From Pseudomonadales bacterium (lineage in GTDB: Bacteria > Pseudomonadota > Gammaproteobacteria > Pseudomonadales > Azotimanducaceae), in NCBI GenBank assembly GCA_028281005.1, contig JANQKS010000103.1, positions 1 to 59,925 of the forward strand: a DNA stretch of 59,925 nucleotides, given 5' to 3'. A model generated the notes under the pieces. That model was not told the origin of the DNA, made no database searches, and saw only the letters and a list, made by a program, of their open reading frames with translations. Every line of letters begins with the position of its first letter. Within the stretch, counting starts at the first letter, position 1. The translations under genes and the position numbers were made by a program. Shown in pieces: positions 36,406 to 45,702 of this stretch.

Positions 36406-37197
36406 ATGCCATATCTCACCACCAAAGACGGCGCGAAGATCCATTACAAAATACAAGGTAAACAAAGCGGCCGCTCGCTGACGCTGCTGTTTATCCACGG
36501 TTGGTGTTCCAATCTTGAACACTGGGCGCCTCAGGCGAAGTATTTTGGCCGTTCCCACCGTGTCCTGCGTGTGGATCGCCGCGGGCTGGGTAAATCAACA
36601 ACCCCAGGTAGCGGGCACACAGCCCAACAACATGCGGATGACATTGCCGCGGTAGCAAAAGCCGCAGGTTGTTCGCGGGTGGTGGCCATTGGACACGCCG
36701 GCGGCGCCCCCGCCACCTTGGAACTGGCGCGGCGGCACCCGCGCCTGGTTAAGGCCGTTGTCATTGTAGATGCCGGCATGTACCCACAACCGAAGATTGG
36801 TGATCCTAAAAGCTCCTTTGGCATGGTGTTGGGGCCGATGATAGATGCCATGCAGGGTGCCCACGGTAAAGCCGCCTTTAAGCAAATGTATCAAGGCTTC
36901 TTTGGGCCGAAGTGTGACAAAAAGGTCGCTCGGCAGGCTGTGGCGGACGCGATGCGCACGCCATTACCGTTGGCCATAGAAGAACTGAAGGTGATGAACG
37001 TCAGTACGCAACGTATTGCCGAAGATGTGGACCAGCCGGTGCTGTGGCTGACTGCGAGTGGGGTAGACCAGGCTTACATCAGCAAACATCTCAAACAGGT
37101 GCAGTTTGCACAGGTTGTGGGGTCCGGGCACTTTCCCCAGCTGGAAGTGCCCGAGCAAACCAATGCCGCCATAGCGACATTTGTCACTCAATTGTAG
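36406..37197 (+). CDS. Alpha/beta-hydrolase-fold protein lacking the nucleophile serine
   Basis: 263 residues of the alpha/beta-hydrolase fold. The oxyanion segment LLFIHGWCSN and the conserved DRRGLGKS are present, and a terminal GSGHFPQLE supplies the usual histidine. However, the nucleophile elbow reads GHAGG, where hydrolases have GxSxG, so the catalytic Ser is replaced by Ala. The protein may bind a ligand without hydrolysis or use another chemistry. The ATG at 36406 is preferred, with GGGGGA upstream; an earlier ATG at 36379 lacks one. It is a single gene, convergent with the GFA-domain gene. Confidence 0.82.
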   Translation: MPYLTTKDGAKIHYKIQGKQSGRSLTLLFIHGWCSNLEHWAPQAKYFGRSHRVLRVDRRGLGKSTTPGSGHTAQQHADDIAAVAKAAGCSRVVAIGHAGGAPATLELARRHPRLVKAVVIVDAGMYPQPKIGDPKSSFGMVLGPMIDAMQGAHGKAAFKQMYQGFFGPKCDKKVARQAVADAMRTPLPLAIEELKVMNVSTQRIAEDVDQPVLWLTASGVDQAYISKHLKQVQFAQVVGSGHFPQLEVPEQTNAAIATFVTQL

Positions 37198-37236
37198 TAG
37201 CCACGGTGGGCCGGCGTCAGGTCGGCTTTTGTGCCG

Positions 37237-37692
37237 CTATGAGTTAGCTAACGGTTCCGTTCCGGTGGGACCGCCAAGTTTTGGCAGATCATCTTCCACC
37301 ACGCTCCACGCGGCTTTGGAGTCATAGAACACGTGCATATCAGGCGCGCGGTCGATGGGTTGGTGTAGAGACGCCAGGGTGATGTCGATCATATCCGGGT
37401 CAGTTGCGTCTTCGTGTTCATGCCAGCAAAACAGTTGTGTGCCGCAAACGTTACAAAACTGCCGCCGCCCGAGCGTAGAACTGGCGAACGTCTTAAGGTG
37501 CTCCTGACCGGCGGTGATACGAAATTGCTGTGGCGGTACCGCCGTCCAGGTCACAAAAGCCGCGCCGTGGGGGCGGCGACACATTGAACAGTGGCAATGG
37601 GCGCAAAACAGTGTGGGCAGCTCAATTTCAAATTGCACGGCGCCACAAAAGCAGCCACCCGGTACTATTTTGCGTTCAACTGCTTCAACCAT
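37237..37692 (-). CDS. GFA (CENP-V/Gfa-type) zinc-binding protein
   Basis: A 151-residue protein of the glutathione-dependent formaldehyde-activating enzyme family. Zinc-binding cysteines are visible in GGCFCGAVQF (residues about 13-16), HCHCSMCRR (about 33-39) and FCNVCGTQLF (about 80-84), the standard GFA layout. Many members have unknown substrates, so formaldehyde handling cannot be claimed. It is a cytoplasmic, standalone gene. Confidence 0.88.
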   Translation of the reverse strand: MVEAVERKIVPGGCFCGAVQFEIELPTLFCAHCHCSMCRRPHGAAFVTWTAVPPQQFRITAGQEHLKTFASSTLGRRQFCNVCGTQLFCWHEHEDATDPDMIDITLASLHQPIDRAPDMHVFYDSKAAWSVVEDDLPKLGGPTGTEPLANS

Positions 37693-37820
37693 GCCTATTC
37701 CCAGTTCCCTGGTCCCCTAATTTTTGGCGTATCCGCGCGCCACATTGTCAGCGAGTGTAGCGCTTGACTGTGGGAAGCAAAACACGCTTACATGAGATGA
37801 CAAACGCGAGAGGGGTTTTT

Positions 37821-39515
37821 ATGGATCACGATTTAGTTATTCGCGGTGGCACGATAGTTGATGGCACCGGTGCCGCAAAATTCTCCGGCGATGTTGCCAT
37901 CAGCGGCGAGCGCATCACCGCAGTGGGTAAAGAGGGTGAAGTGGCCGGCAACGCCAAACGTGAAATCGACGCCCAGGGTAAGCTTGTCACGCCTGGATTT
38001 GTCGACATACACACCCATTTAGATGCCCAGATTGCTTGGGATCCCATCGCGTCTTCTTCCTGTTACCACGGTATCACGTCGGCGGTACTGGGAAACTGCG
38101 GCGTCACCTTTGCGCCCTGCAAACCCGAAGACCGCGACTACCTGGCCAACTTGATGGAGTCGGTAGAAGACATCCCGGCTGACAGTATCCGTGAGGGGGT
38201 GCCGTTTAACTGGGAGACCTATGGTGAATACTTGAGCGCCATCGATGCAATGCCTAAGGGGATTAACTTCGGCGGTATGGTGGGACATTGCGCGGTGCGC
38301 TATCACGCCATGGGTGAACGTTCATTAGATGAAACACCCGCCGGAGATGAGGACATTGCCAAAATGACGGCCTTGGTCGACGAAGCCATCGCGGCTGGTG
38401 CGTTGGGGTTCTCGACCTCGAGGACGTATATGCACAAAGTGCCAGACGGCCGCTGTGTACCCGGCACATATGCGGATCCTGAGGAACTGTTGGCCATCGG
38501 CCGCGTGCTGGGTAAACACGGTAAAGGTGTGTTTGAAGCCGCGGCGCGCCTGGGAGAAGGTGATAAAGAAGAACACCTGCCGAAAACCAGAGCCGAGGTG
38601 GCATGGATGGGGCAAATCTCTCGGGAAAATGGCTTAAACGTGACCTTTGGGTTGTCTCACAGTTTCCGCCGTCCCGACTTGTATAGGCGTGTCATAGAGT
38701 TCGCCGAGGAAGAGAACGCCAAAGGCGCAAATCTTCGGCCGCAAACGTCCGCCCGCGGTATAGGTGGATTGTTTGGCATGGACCATCGCACCCCATTCCG
38801 CAATCAGCCTGCGTGGCGAGAACTTGAAACGCTGCCGTTTGAGCAACGTGTACAAGCCCTTGAAGATGAGGCCATGCGTGCGCGTCTCGCCCACCTCACC
38901 GAACCGATGCTGTTTGACATGCAGCTGGCGTTTATCCTCACTCCGGACAACGTCGATTACAGTCACAACCCCGACAATACCCTGGCGGCCCATGCCCAAC
39001 GGTTAAACGTGACGCCGGTAGAAGCGTATATACAGCTGAATCGCGAACACAAGGGACGTGCGGTAGTTTGGTATCCCGGTTTAAACCAGAGCATTGATGC
39101 GGTGGGTGAAATGTTGAAAAGCCCCACCGTGGCCATGGGGCTGGCCGATTCCGGTGCGCACGTGGGGCAGATCATGGACGCCAGCTCGCCAACTTGGCTG
39201 CTTAGCCACTGGGTGCGGGACACCGGGCAGATCGCCTTGGAAGAGGCTGTGCGCGGCTGGACATCGGATACCGCAAACCTGTTTGGCATCGTCGACCGCG
39301 GCGTGCTACGCGCGGGTGCGTTTGCCGACGTTAACGTCATTGACCTGGAAAACCTCGGCGCCGACCTGCCGGTCTATCAACATGATTTCCCCGGCGGTGC
39401 GGGCCGTTATGTGCAAACCGGCACCGGCTACGAACATGTCATTGTGAATGGTCAGTCGTTTATGCAAGCGGGTGAGCACACTGGCGCTTTGGCGGGTGTG
39501 ACGCTGCGCAGCTAA
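37821..39515 (+). CDS. D-aminoacylase-type amidohydrolase (N-acyl-D-amino-acid deacylase family)
   Basis: 564 residues of the amidohydrolase superfamily, family 3. The N-terminal DLVIRGGTIVDGTG strand and the metal motif GFVDIHTHLDAQ are clear; VLGNCGVTFAP follows, and the C-terminus has GLADSGAHVGQI with the Asp of the active site. Members hydrolyse N-acyl-D-amino acids or related cyclic amides in the cytoplasm. The start at 37821, with GAGAGGGG upstream, begins directly at the domain; an earlier start at 37764 adds an unconserved tail. Exact substrate unknown. It is convergent with the GDPD gene, with a hairpin between. Confidence 0.88.
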   Translation: MDHDLVIRGGTIVDGTGAAKFSGDVAISGERITAVGKEGEVAGNAKREIDAQGKLVTPGFVDIHTHLDAQIAWDPIASSSCYHGITSAVLGNCGVTFAPCKPEDRDYLANLMESVEDIPADSIREGVPFNWETYGEYLSAIDAMPKGINFGGMVGHCAVRYHAMGERSLDETPAGDEDIAKMTALVDEAIAAGALGFSTSRTYMHKVPDGRCVPGTYADPEELLAIGRVLGKHGKGVFEAAARLGEGDKEEHLPKTRAEVAWMGQISRENGLNVTFGLSHSFRRPDLYRRVIEFAEEENAKGANLRPQTSARGIGGLFGMDHRTPFRNQPAWRELETLPFEQRVQALEDEAMRARLAHLTEPMLFDMQLAFILTPDNVDYSHNPDNTLAAHAQRLNVTPVEAYIQLNREHKGRAVVWYPGLNQSIDAVGEMLKSPTVAMGLADSGAHVGQIMDASSPTWLLSHWVRDTGQIALEEAVRGWTSDTANLFGIVDRGVLRAGAFADVNVIDLENLGADLPVYQHDFPGGAGRYVQTGTGYEHVIVNGQSFMQAGEHTGALAGVTLRS

Positions 39516-39557
39516 GCGAGTCAAGCCCATAGGGGTTGAACGTTATGGGTACGATCG

Positions 39558-39587
39558 AGGTGGGCTGCACTTGAGCGCGGCCCACCT
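39558..39587. terminator. Hairpin between convergent genes, possible bidirectional terminator
   Basis: AGGTGGGC at 39558-39565 and GCCCACCT at 39580-39587 form a perfect 8-bp GC-rich stem with a 14-nt loop. It lies between two convergent genes. There is no strong T-run on either side, so termination is probable from position rather than from a classical motif. Confidence 0.45.
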
Positions 39588-39619
39588 TGCTGCTAAACCA
39601 CGCCTTTTACTCGGCGCGT

Positions 39620-40933
39620 CTAGTCATCATTATCATCTTCATGGTCGTCGTCTTCCCATGACCGCTTACCCGTCTTCCACGGTTTGCCTTTGCCGTACTT
39701 CGGCCGCTGCATGCAGTTTGCATAAAACGTGGTTGTGGCGGGCCAATCAGAAAACAGACCAATAATGCCTACTTTGCGATAAAGCGCATCGATGGTAGTC
39801 AAGATGTCGCCATCGTTTTGCAGCACGTCGCTGGTGGTTGAGTAGTAGAAACCACCGCCGCCGGGATTGAGCTGGCCGGAGCGCTCTGTTGTCCAAGAAA
39901 TGATTTTTAGACCGGCGCGTTTGGCCGCCTTGGCGTATTCAGAAGGAACGATACGGCCGCGCTGATTGGTTTGCAGAAGCATAAACATCGGCGGAGCCAC
40001 CACGTTGACGCCATCGGCTGCAATGTCATACATATTGGGACTAAGGGCTTCCACCGCTTCTGATGAGCTGACGTCGGTGCTGTAGCGATTGTCCAGGAAG
40101 ACCGCTTGTTTGCCGTAGCGAGGGTTGTTGTTTACCCAGTAGCGTACATCGTCATAGTTAAATGACTGCGCCCACACGCGGCGTGGATGGATGCCCGCGG
40201 CTTTGTATTCGTCGATCATCTGTTGCGCATAGTCTTCCTGGGTGTAGTCACCCTCATAAGGCATTTCGACAGCAGGGGACTTCAATTCCGGGGTCATGCC
40301 GACGCCCAGGCGGTCAAACAGCTCAATGCTCTCTGCGTGGGTCAACAATGTGCCGCGTGCACCACCGCTGTACAAATCGGTACGAAAGCCAGCGGTGCCG
40401 TCAAGGTAACCTTCGATCGTATCCGCGCTTGTGTTGGCGGCGTCCATCTTGCCTTCAAGGGTTTTGAACTCAGCCAAGGTAATGTCGCTTGTACAACAGC
40501 GAATGTCCGCGCCGTTGATGAGCTTTCCGTCGACGTCGAACGCTGGCGGTACGCTACATTTGGCGGCCAAATCGGTGGCAACAATGTTGGTTGTCGTGTG
40601 CAGGTCACATTGCGCGTGACGGCAAACAAGCTCCCGGTCTTGGGTAAAGGTAACGTCACACTCAAGGATACCTGCGCCCATACGAGCGGCGGCCAAGTAG
40701 GATTCGCGGGTGTGCTCGGGGAACTGCAATGGTGCCCCGCGGTGGCCGATGGAAAAATCGCTGGGTTTGAATTTTTCTTTGCTGTTGGCGCAGTGCTGCA
40801 GTCTATATTTAAGTGGCGAAGGCGCCATTTGGTCGACGAGATAGTAAGGTCGCGGACCCAGTTGTACGGGATTGGCAACGGCGTTCGCCGCGACCGCAAA
40901 CAAAACGAAACAAGTGAGCAACATAGCTCGCAT
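39620..40933 (-). CDS. Secreted glycerophosphodiester phosphodiesterase
   Basis: 437 residues. The ATG at 40933, preceded by AGGGAG, starts a signal peptide (hydrophobic [18 protein letters not shown]). The GDPD barrel shows [16 protein letters not shown] near residue 65, then [16 protein letters not shown], and later MTPELKSP. It should cleave glycerophosphodiesters to glycerol-3-phosphate in the periplasm. Eight cysteines in the first half suggest disulfides. The C-terminus ends in an unusual lysine-rich then Asp-rich tail ([13 protein letters not shown]), possibly metal or calcium binding. The order next to the D-aminoacylase is convergent; no operon. Confidence 0.88.
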   Translation of the reverse strand: MRAMLLTCFVLFAVAANAVANPVQLGPRPYYLVDQMAPSPLKYRLQHCANSKEKFKPSDFSIGHRGAPLQFPEHTRESYLAAARMGAGILECDVTFTQDRELVCRHAQCDLHTTTNIVATDLAAKCSVPPAFDVDGKLINGADIRCCTSDITLAEFKTLEGKMDAANTSADTIEGYLDGTAGFRTDLYSGGARGTLLTHAESIELFDRLGVGMTPELKSPAVEMPYEGDYTQEDYAQQMIDEYKAAGIHPRRVWAQSFNYDDVRYWVNNNPRYGKQAVFLDNRYSTDVSSSEAVEALSPNMYDIAADGVNVVAPPMFMLLQTNQRGRIVPSEYAKAAKRAGLKIISWTTERSGQLNPGGGGFYYSTTSDVLQNDGDILTTIDALYRKVGIIGLFSDWPATTTFYANCMQRPKYGKGKPWKTGKRSWEDDDHEDDNDD

Positions 40934-41124
40934 AAAACTCTCCCTGTTTGGCAGACTTGGTTGGTGAAAGCGGCTTAACACCGCAAGGCAAAAACTAAAG
41001 TGCGTGTATGTCAGTTAGGTTCTGCTTGTGTGGCGATTGAATGAACTTTTCTTAATGTATTGATTACAGTGCGACAAAGCAGAAAGATACTTGGCAGGAT
41101 GAAGGGACGTGTTATGCGGAGGGT

Positions 41125-41459
41125 ATGACTGAAGCAGCGGAAAAAGGCCCGGCCTTGGCCCGTGTCATGGCTGAGATTCAACGCTTAGGTTTGCAGCAGC
41201 ATTTGCTTGAACTGGAAACCCAGGGTTTTACGGTGCTGAAGTCGGTCCTGTCTGAGCATCAACTTGAGCGCGGTCGTGCGGCTATACTCGCTCGTTATCA
41301 GCAAAACACCGGCTGTCAGATCGATATATCAAATGAAGATGGCAGCGGCATGCCAACAACGAGCGGCTGCACGTTTTGCTGGGCGTGAAGCAACCTTACG
41401 GCTGGCGCGCGGAAGGACCGGATTATTCGATCATGGCGCGTAATCCGCGAGGCCTCTAA
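41125..41459 (+). pseudogene. Phytanoyl-CoA-dioxygenase-like gene, internally deleted
   Basis: The first frame starts at ATG 41125 and resembles the N-terminus of phytanoyl-CoA dioxygenase proteins (ELETQGFTVLKSVLS), ending at TGA 41386-41388. A second frame from about 41353 to TAA 41457-41459 encodes NNERLHVLLGVKQPYGWRAEGPDYSIMARNPRGL-type sequence, which looks like another part of such a protein. The Fe-binding HxD and His are missing, so the gene is a decayed remnant. The frame change lies close to a GGCATGCC palindrome at 41347-41354. Confidence 0.5.
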
Positions 41460-41542
41460 GACTAAACACCACGTACTCTCCACGGGTTGTATAACTCTTT
41501 GATCTTGATAGGGTTGCGCCTGTCAAAGAACGGAGTTCGCAC

Positions 41543-42766
41543 GTGCGCATAGCTATTTTCGGTGGAGACGGGTTTGTCGGCTGGCCTACGGCCCTGCATT
41601 TGTCTAACGCAGGACACGATGTCGCCATCATAGACAACTTGAGTCGCCGCCGTATCGATACGGAGCTTGGTGTGCAGTCACTAACACCAATGGATTCCAT
41701 CCAAGAGCGTTTGCGCATTTGGAAGCAAGAGACCGACAAAGAAGTTGTTTTTGAACTGCTGGATATCGCCGAAGAATACGAACGCCTGAAGGGGTGGCTA
41801 GGTGTTTGGCGACCGGACGCGGTGGTGCATCTGGCGCAGCAACGGGCCGCGCCTTACTCCATGAAAAGCGACCGGCACAAAGTGTACACGGTAAACAACA
41901 ACGTCAACGCGACGCATAATTTGCTTACCGCGCTGGTTGAGTTGGGCTCCGATGCGCACGTAGTGCACATGGGGACGATGGGTGTGTACGGCTACTCAAC
42001 TATTGGTGCCACCATTCCCGAAGGTTATCTCGGGGTAGACGTCACTAAGGACGATGGGGAAAAAGTCGAGCAAGAAATCCTCTATCCGGCTAATCCGGGC
42101 AGTGTCTACCACATGACCAAGTGCCTGGATCAGCTGATCTTTCAGTACTACGCCAAGAACGATGAGCTACGCATCACCGATCTGCATCAAGGCATCGTGT
42201 GGGGTACCCACACCGCGGAAACTCGTGTGCATGAACAGCTGATCAACCGCTTTGATTACGACGGCGACTACGGCACGGTGTTAAACCGCTTTCTCATTCA
42301 GGCGGCCATTGGTTATCCACTGACGGTGCATGGCACCGGTGGCCAGACCCGCGCCTTTATTCACATCCAGGACTCGGTGCGCTGTATTGAGCTGGCGTTG
42401 ACCAATCCTCCGCAGCGCGGTGAACGCACACGCATCTACAATCAGATGACGGAAACCCACCGGGTTAGAGATCTGGCTGAGCTGGTGGCACGTTTGGTGG
42501 GCGGTGAAATTGCCTACCTGCCCAACCCACGCAAAGAAGCCGCGGAAAACGACTTAAAAGTCAGCAACGCCGGCCTGTTGGGTCTAGGACTTGATCCAAT
42601 CACCTTGGAAAACGGGCTGTTGTCCGAGCTGGTGGATGTGGCGCGCAAGTACAAACACCGCATCGACAGCACGCGCATTCCGTGTACGTCGGCGTGGACC
42701 AAGGAGATTGCTAAAGACGTCAAAGAGGTGATTGAACTCGATCAGCATCGGCGCACGGCGGGCTGA
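41543..42766 (+). CDS. sqdB: UDP-sulfoquinovose synthase
   Basis: A 407-residue SDR-type enzyme converting UDP-glucose and sulfite to UDP-sulfoquinovose, the head-group donor of sulfolipid SQDG. The Rossmann start GGDGFVGWPTALHL, the family-specific HLAQQRAAPYSM and TVNNNVNATHNLLTALVE, the catalytic Thr in HMGTMGVYGY and the YHMTK motif are all present. Length matches SqdB. GTG start with CGGAG upstream. It leads an operon with sqdD (11-nt gap) and sqdC (overlap), the same order as in Rhodobacter sphaeroides, so the role is well supported. Confidence 0.95.
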   Translation: MRIAIFGGDGFVGWPTALHLSNAGHDVAIIDNLSRRRIDTELGVQSLTPMDSIQERLRIWKQETDKEVVFELLDIAEEYERLKGWLGVWRPDAVVHLAQQRAAPYSMKSDRHKVYTVNNNVNATHNLLTALVELGSDAHVVHMGTMGVYGYSTIGATIPEGYLGVDVTKDDGEKVEQEILYPANPGSVYHMTKCLDQLIFQYYAKNDELRITDLHQGIVWGTHTAETRVHEQLINRFDYDGDYGTVLNRFLIQAAIGYPLTVHGTGGQTRAFIHIQDSVRCIELALTNPPQRGERTRIYNQMTETHRVRDLAELVARLVGGEIAYLPNPRKEAAENDLKVSNAGLLGLGLDPITLENGLLSELVDVARKYKHRIDSTRIPCTSAWTKEIAKDVKEVIELDQHRRTAG

Positions 42767-42777
42767 TTACGTCTAAC

Positions 42778-43575
42778 GTGTTTGCCTATGCCACGCTAGT
42801 CACTAATGCAGACTATGCGCTTGGGGCACTGGCGCTGGCGCGCTCCTTGCGTCAGGTGGACGCCGGCCCCCCCCTTGTTGTGTTGGCGACCGCCACGGCA
42901 ACGGATCTTGAAGCGCTGGAAGCGGAAGGATGTATTATCAAACCGGTGGCGCAGTTACCGGTATCCGAAGCTTTTCGAGCGCGTCACAGCCGCACAGCGG
43001 TACACGAACGTGCACCCTTCACCAAGGGAGAGAAGCCTGCGTTTCACGACCCGTTGGACAATTTCAGCAAGCTGCGCTTGTGGGAGCTGACCGAATATCA
43101 ACGCGTGGTGTTTCTCGATGCAGATGCCATAGTAGTGCGCAACATCGATAAGTTGTTCGGCTATCCGCAATTCAGCGGTGCGCCGAATCTTTATGAAAGC
43201 TTGGACGACATGCATCGACTAAACTCCGGGGTGTTTGTTGCAGAGCCGAGCGCAGCCACGTTTGCGCATATGTTACAAACCTTAGACGCGGAGAACGCGG
43301 TATGGCGCCGTACGGATCAGACGTTTTTAGAAACCTATTTTCCGGATTGGCATGGTCTGCCGTATATCTTTAATACGTTGCAGTACGTGTATTTCAATTT
43401 GCCGCAATTATGGTCATGGCCTTCGATCCATGTGGTGCACTATCAATATGAAAAACCTTGGGCCAGCGACCATCCCAAGCGTGCGCAGTTGCAGCCGTTG
43501 ATTGATCTTTGGCACGACGTGTTGGCAGGCAAGGGTATACCCGACGCGCTGCCGGTCTCGACGGTGGATTCGTGA
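42778..43575 (+). CDS. sqdD: Glycogenin-like GT8 glycosyltransferase, sulfolipid synthesis
   Basis: A 265-residue GT8-family glycosyltransferase with an N-terminal ATLVTNADYALGALALARSL, the manganese-binding DXD in VFLDADAIV near residue 115 and FNTLQYVYFN towards the end. In Rhodobacter the equivalent gene product is implicated in transferring sulfoquinovose in SQDG assembly. It lies between sqdB and sqdC, overlapping sqdC by GTGA. Transfer to diacylglycerol is inferred from operon context and family. Confidence 0.88.
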   Translation: MFAYATLVTNADYALGALALARSLRQVDAGPPLVVLATATATDLEALEAEGCIIKPVAQLPVSEAFRARHSRTAVHERAPFTKGEKPAFHDPLDNFSKLRLWELTEYQRVVFLDADAIVVRNIDKLFGYPQFSGAPNLYESLDDMHRLNSGVFVAEPSAATFAHMLQTLDAENAVWRRTDQTFLETYFPDWHGLPYIFNTLQYVYFNLPQLWSWPSIHVVHYQYEKPWASDHPKRAQLQPLIDLWHDVLAGKGIPDALPVSTVDS

Positions 43576-44477
43576 AGATTGCAGTCACTGGCGCGACGGG
43601 CATTGTCGGCCGGTTTGTTACTGATTACCTGGCTGCCCACGGCCACAGCATTGTGGCTTTAGCCCGGTCAACCTCCCAGCGCTCTGGTTTTGTCACTACG
43701 CCACTTTGGATCGAAGGAGACATTGAAGATGAGCAGGCCCTGGTGCTGCTGCTGCAAGACGCGGATGCGCTGGTGCATTGTGCGTTCAGCCATATCCCCG
43801 GACGCTACCGCGGTGGTGAAGGTGACGATGTAGCGGGCTTTTGGCGCGCAAACTTCGGTGCCTCAGCGCGTCTGCTGCGCTTAGCTCGGCAGGCTTCGTT
43901 GCAAAGAGTAGTGTTGCTGTCGAGTCGCGCGGTATTTGCGCGGCGTGGCCCGGGTGAAGACCCGACAACGCCTGTTACTGATACCTATCCCACGCGCCCC
44001 GACACCCACTACGGCATGCTCAAAATGGCGGAAGAGCAACTGGCCTCAGCCGCCATCGATTTGTGTGTCTGTGCCCTGCGGCCAACTGGTGTTTACGGTG
44101 TCACCTACCCAGAAACTGACAGCAAGTGGTTTGATCTGGTGCAAACGGTGCTTGCGGGTGAACCGGTCACAGCTTCGCGCACCAGCACCGAAGTGCACGG
44201 TGAGGATGTTGCCCAGGCGGTGGAACTGTTGTTGCACGCGGAGCCAGCCGCCGTGCGTGGACGGGCGTTTAACTGTTCTGATGTCACAGTGTCGACGCGC
44301 CAAATCGTGGCGCGGGTGGCGGAGCTGGGCAGAGTTGATGCCGATTTACCGCCCGCTTCCGAGGCTGTCGTCAACCCCATGGCCTGCCCGGGTTTATTGG
44401 CCATGGGGTGGCGCCCCGGAGGTGAGGCTAAACTCGACGCCACATTGCAGCGCGTGATTAGTTTTGCGACGGACTAA
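43572..44477 (+). CDS. sqdC: NAD-dependent epimerase/dehydratase-type protein, sulfolipid operon
   Basis: 301 residues of the extended SDR family with GATGIVGRFV at the start and YGMLKMAEEQL as the YxxxK site. The GTG start at 43572 overlaps the sqdD stop, so translation is coupled. The third position of an sqdB-sqdD operon and the SDR fold match SqdC of Rhodobacter, whose loss was reported to alter sulfolipid intermediates. The symbol rests mainly on context. Its last 20 bp overlap the convergent HAD gene. Confidence 0.72.
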   Translation: MKIAVTGATGIVGRFVTDYLAAHGHSIVALARSTSQRSGFVTTPLWIEGDIEDEQALVLLLQDADALVHCAFSHIPGRYRGGEGDDVAGFWRANFGASARLLRLARQASLQRVVLLSSRAVFARRGPGEDPTTPVTDTYPTRPDTHYGMLKMAEEQLASAAIDLCVCALRPTGVYGVTYPETDSKWFDLVQTVLAGEPVTASRTSTEVHGEDVAQAVELLLHAEPAAVRGRAFNCSDVTVSTRQIVARVAELGRVDADLPPASEAVVNPMACPGLLAMGWRPGGEAKLDATLQRVISFATD

Positions 44478-45312
44478 TGATGTCCACGATATCCCCCAGC
44501 TCAGCAATATAGAAATCTGCACCGGGCAGCCAGGGTGGACTTAAATCAGCGGTGAGCAAGGCAGTCTGCATTCCCAGGCGCCGGGCGCCTAACACGTCGT
44601 TGGTGTGGGAATCGCCAACAAACAAAACCTGCTCGGGTACGCATTTGACCTGCGCCAGTGCCTGTTGAAAGATGTTTGCATGTGGTTTGCAAGAGCGTGC
44701 CCGCTCTGAGCTGATCCAAAATGCCAGCCGGCGCTCTAAATCCCATCGCGCCAGTAACGGCTCGATATAGTCGTCATCGATATTGGAGACGATGGCGGCG
44801 GTAATACCGTGTTCTGCAAGCGTGCCCAAAGTAGGCAGGGTATCGGAGCGAAGTTGCAGCTGGGTGGTCACACTATGGCGCTGGGCATCGCAGAACTCAG
44901 TGGCAGCAGCAGAACCGTGCAGCTCTAAATCACGTAAGGTACGTCGTACAGCACTGGCCACCACGCGTCGATGGATAAAAAAGGCTTGATACAACCCCTC
45001 TGCTTCCGCCTCACGGCGGTGTCGGCGATACAGTTGGACTGCGGTTGTTTCATCCAGGCTCTGCTCTGCTGCGCCCGTTGGCTGAGGCGCACAGCGGTTC
45101 AGCGTCTGCATGAGGTTCTGCGTGGTGTGGGTGTCTGGTAGATGATGAAACAGCGTACCGCCCAAGTCGAAAAACACAGCTTCAATAGGCTGTCGCGGCA
45201 AACTGGTTATCAGTGAATTTGCAGTGGATCTATCTGTCAAAACTAAAGCAGCTGTCAAAAAGAAAGCAGGTGGATCAGCAACGGATCTGCGGTAACTACG
45301 TATTGGATTCAT
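44458..45312 (-). CDS. HAD-superfamily hydrolase
   Basis: A phosphatase-like HAD protein of about 284 residues. Motif I is FFDLGGTLF, where the second Asp of DxD is replaced by Gly (DLGGT), as in several HAD subgroups. Motif II is AAIVSNIDDD, motif III is around CKPHANIF, and motif IV is VLFVGDSHTNDVLGA. The N-terminal 45 residues are unconserved, so the true start may lie further in; ATG 45312 and ATG 45327 are both possible. It is convergent with sqdC. Substrate unknown. Confidence 0.8.
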   Translation of the reverse strand: MNPIRSYRRSVADPPAFFLTAALVLTDRSTANSLITSLPRQPIEAVFFDLGGTLFHHLPDTHTTQNLMQTLNRCAPQPTGAAEQSLDETTAVQLYRRHRREAEAEGLYQAFFIHRRVVASAVRRTLRDLELHGSAAATEFCDAQRHSVTTQLQLRSDTLPTLGTLAEHGITAAIVSNIDDDYIEPLLARWDLERRLAFWISSERARSCKPHANIFQQALAQVKCVPEQVLFVGDSHTNDVLGARRLGMQTALLTADLSPPWLPGADFYIAELGDIVDIISPSQN

Positions 45313-45429
45313 AGTAACCGGCCCCACATTGCATTACAGGGCTAAAAACTTGAACCGCGCATGGTGCGTGACGTGAAGCCTAGTGAAACAAGTAAGACAG
45401 GTTAAAAAGGAATAAAGAGGAGCACAACG

Positions 45430-45702
45430 GTGAAAGACGATTTAGAAGATAAATTTGAAGAATGGATGGAAGAGCTGGCGCAGGAGCGCGATGAACTGCG
45501 TGTGCAGTTGCATCTGCTGAAAGCAGAAGCACGCGATGAGTGGGAAGAGTTGGAACAGAAATGGCAACACATTGAAGCCACCATGGACCGCGTCGGTGAA
45601 AGTGCTAAGGAGTCGGCGGGAGAAATTGGTGCCGCTGCGGAACAATTGGGTGAGGAGCTGGCAGAAGCTTACCGGCGGCTGAAAAGTGCGCTTAAGTCTT
45701 AG
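45430..45702 (+). CDS. Small coiled-coil protein
   Basis: 90 residues, almost entirely charged alpha-helix with a heptad pattern (EEWMEELAQERDELRVQLHLLKAEARDEWEELEQ) and no cysteines, signal or membrane segment. GTG start with AGAGGAG upstream. It overlaps the lipoprotein gene start by 17 bp, so the two are co-transcribed. The composition suggests a stress or structural coiled-coil protein; function unknown. Confidence 0.75.
   Translation: MKDDLEDKFEEWMEELAQERDELRVQLHLLKAEARDEWEELEQKWQHIEATMDRVGESAKESAGEIGAAAEQLGEELAEAYRRLKSALKS

Noticed and set aside
37198-37236. GCCG/CGGC hairpin plus TTTT between convergent genes as a terminator
   Set aside because: The stem is only 4-5 bp and the T-run is short; too weak to annotate.
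41125-41459. TGA at 41386-41388 of the PhyH remnant as a second selenocysteine codon
   Set aside because: The sequence after the TGA in the same frame is not protein-like; recognisable sequence continues in another frame, so a deletion explains it better.
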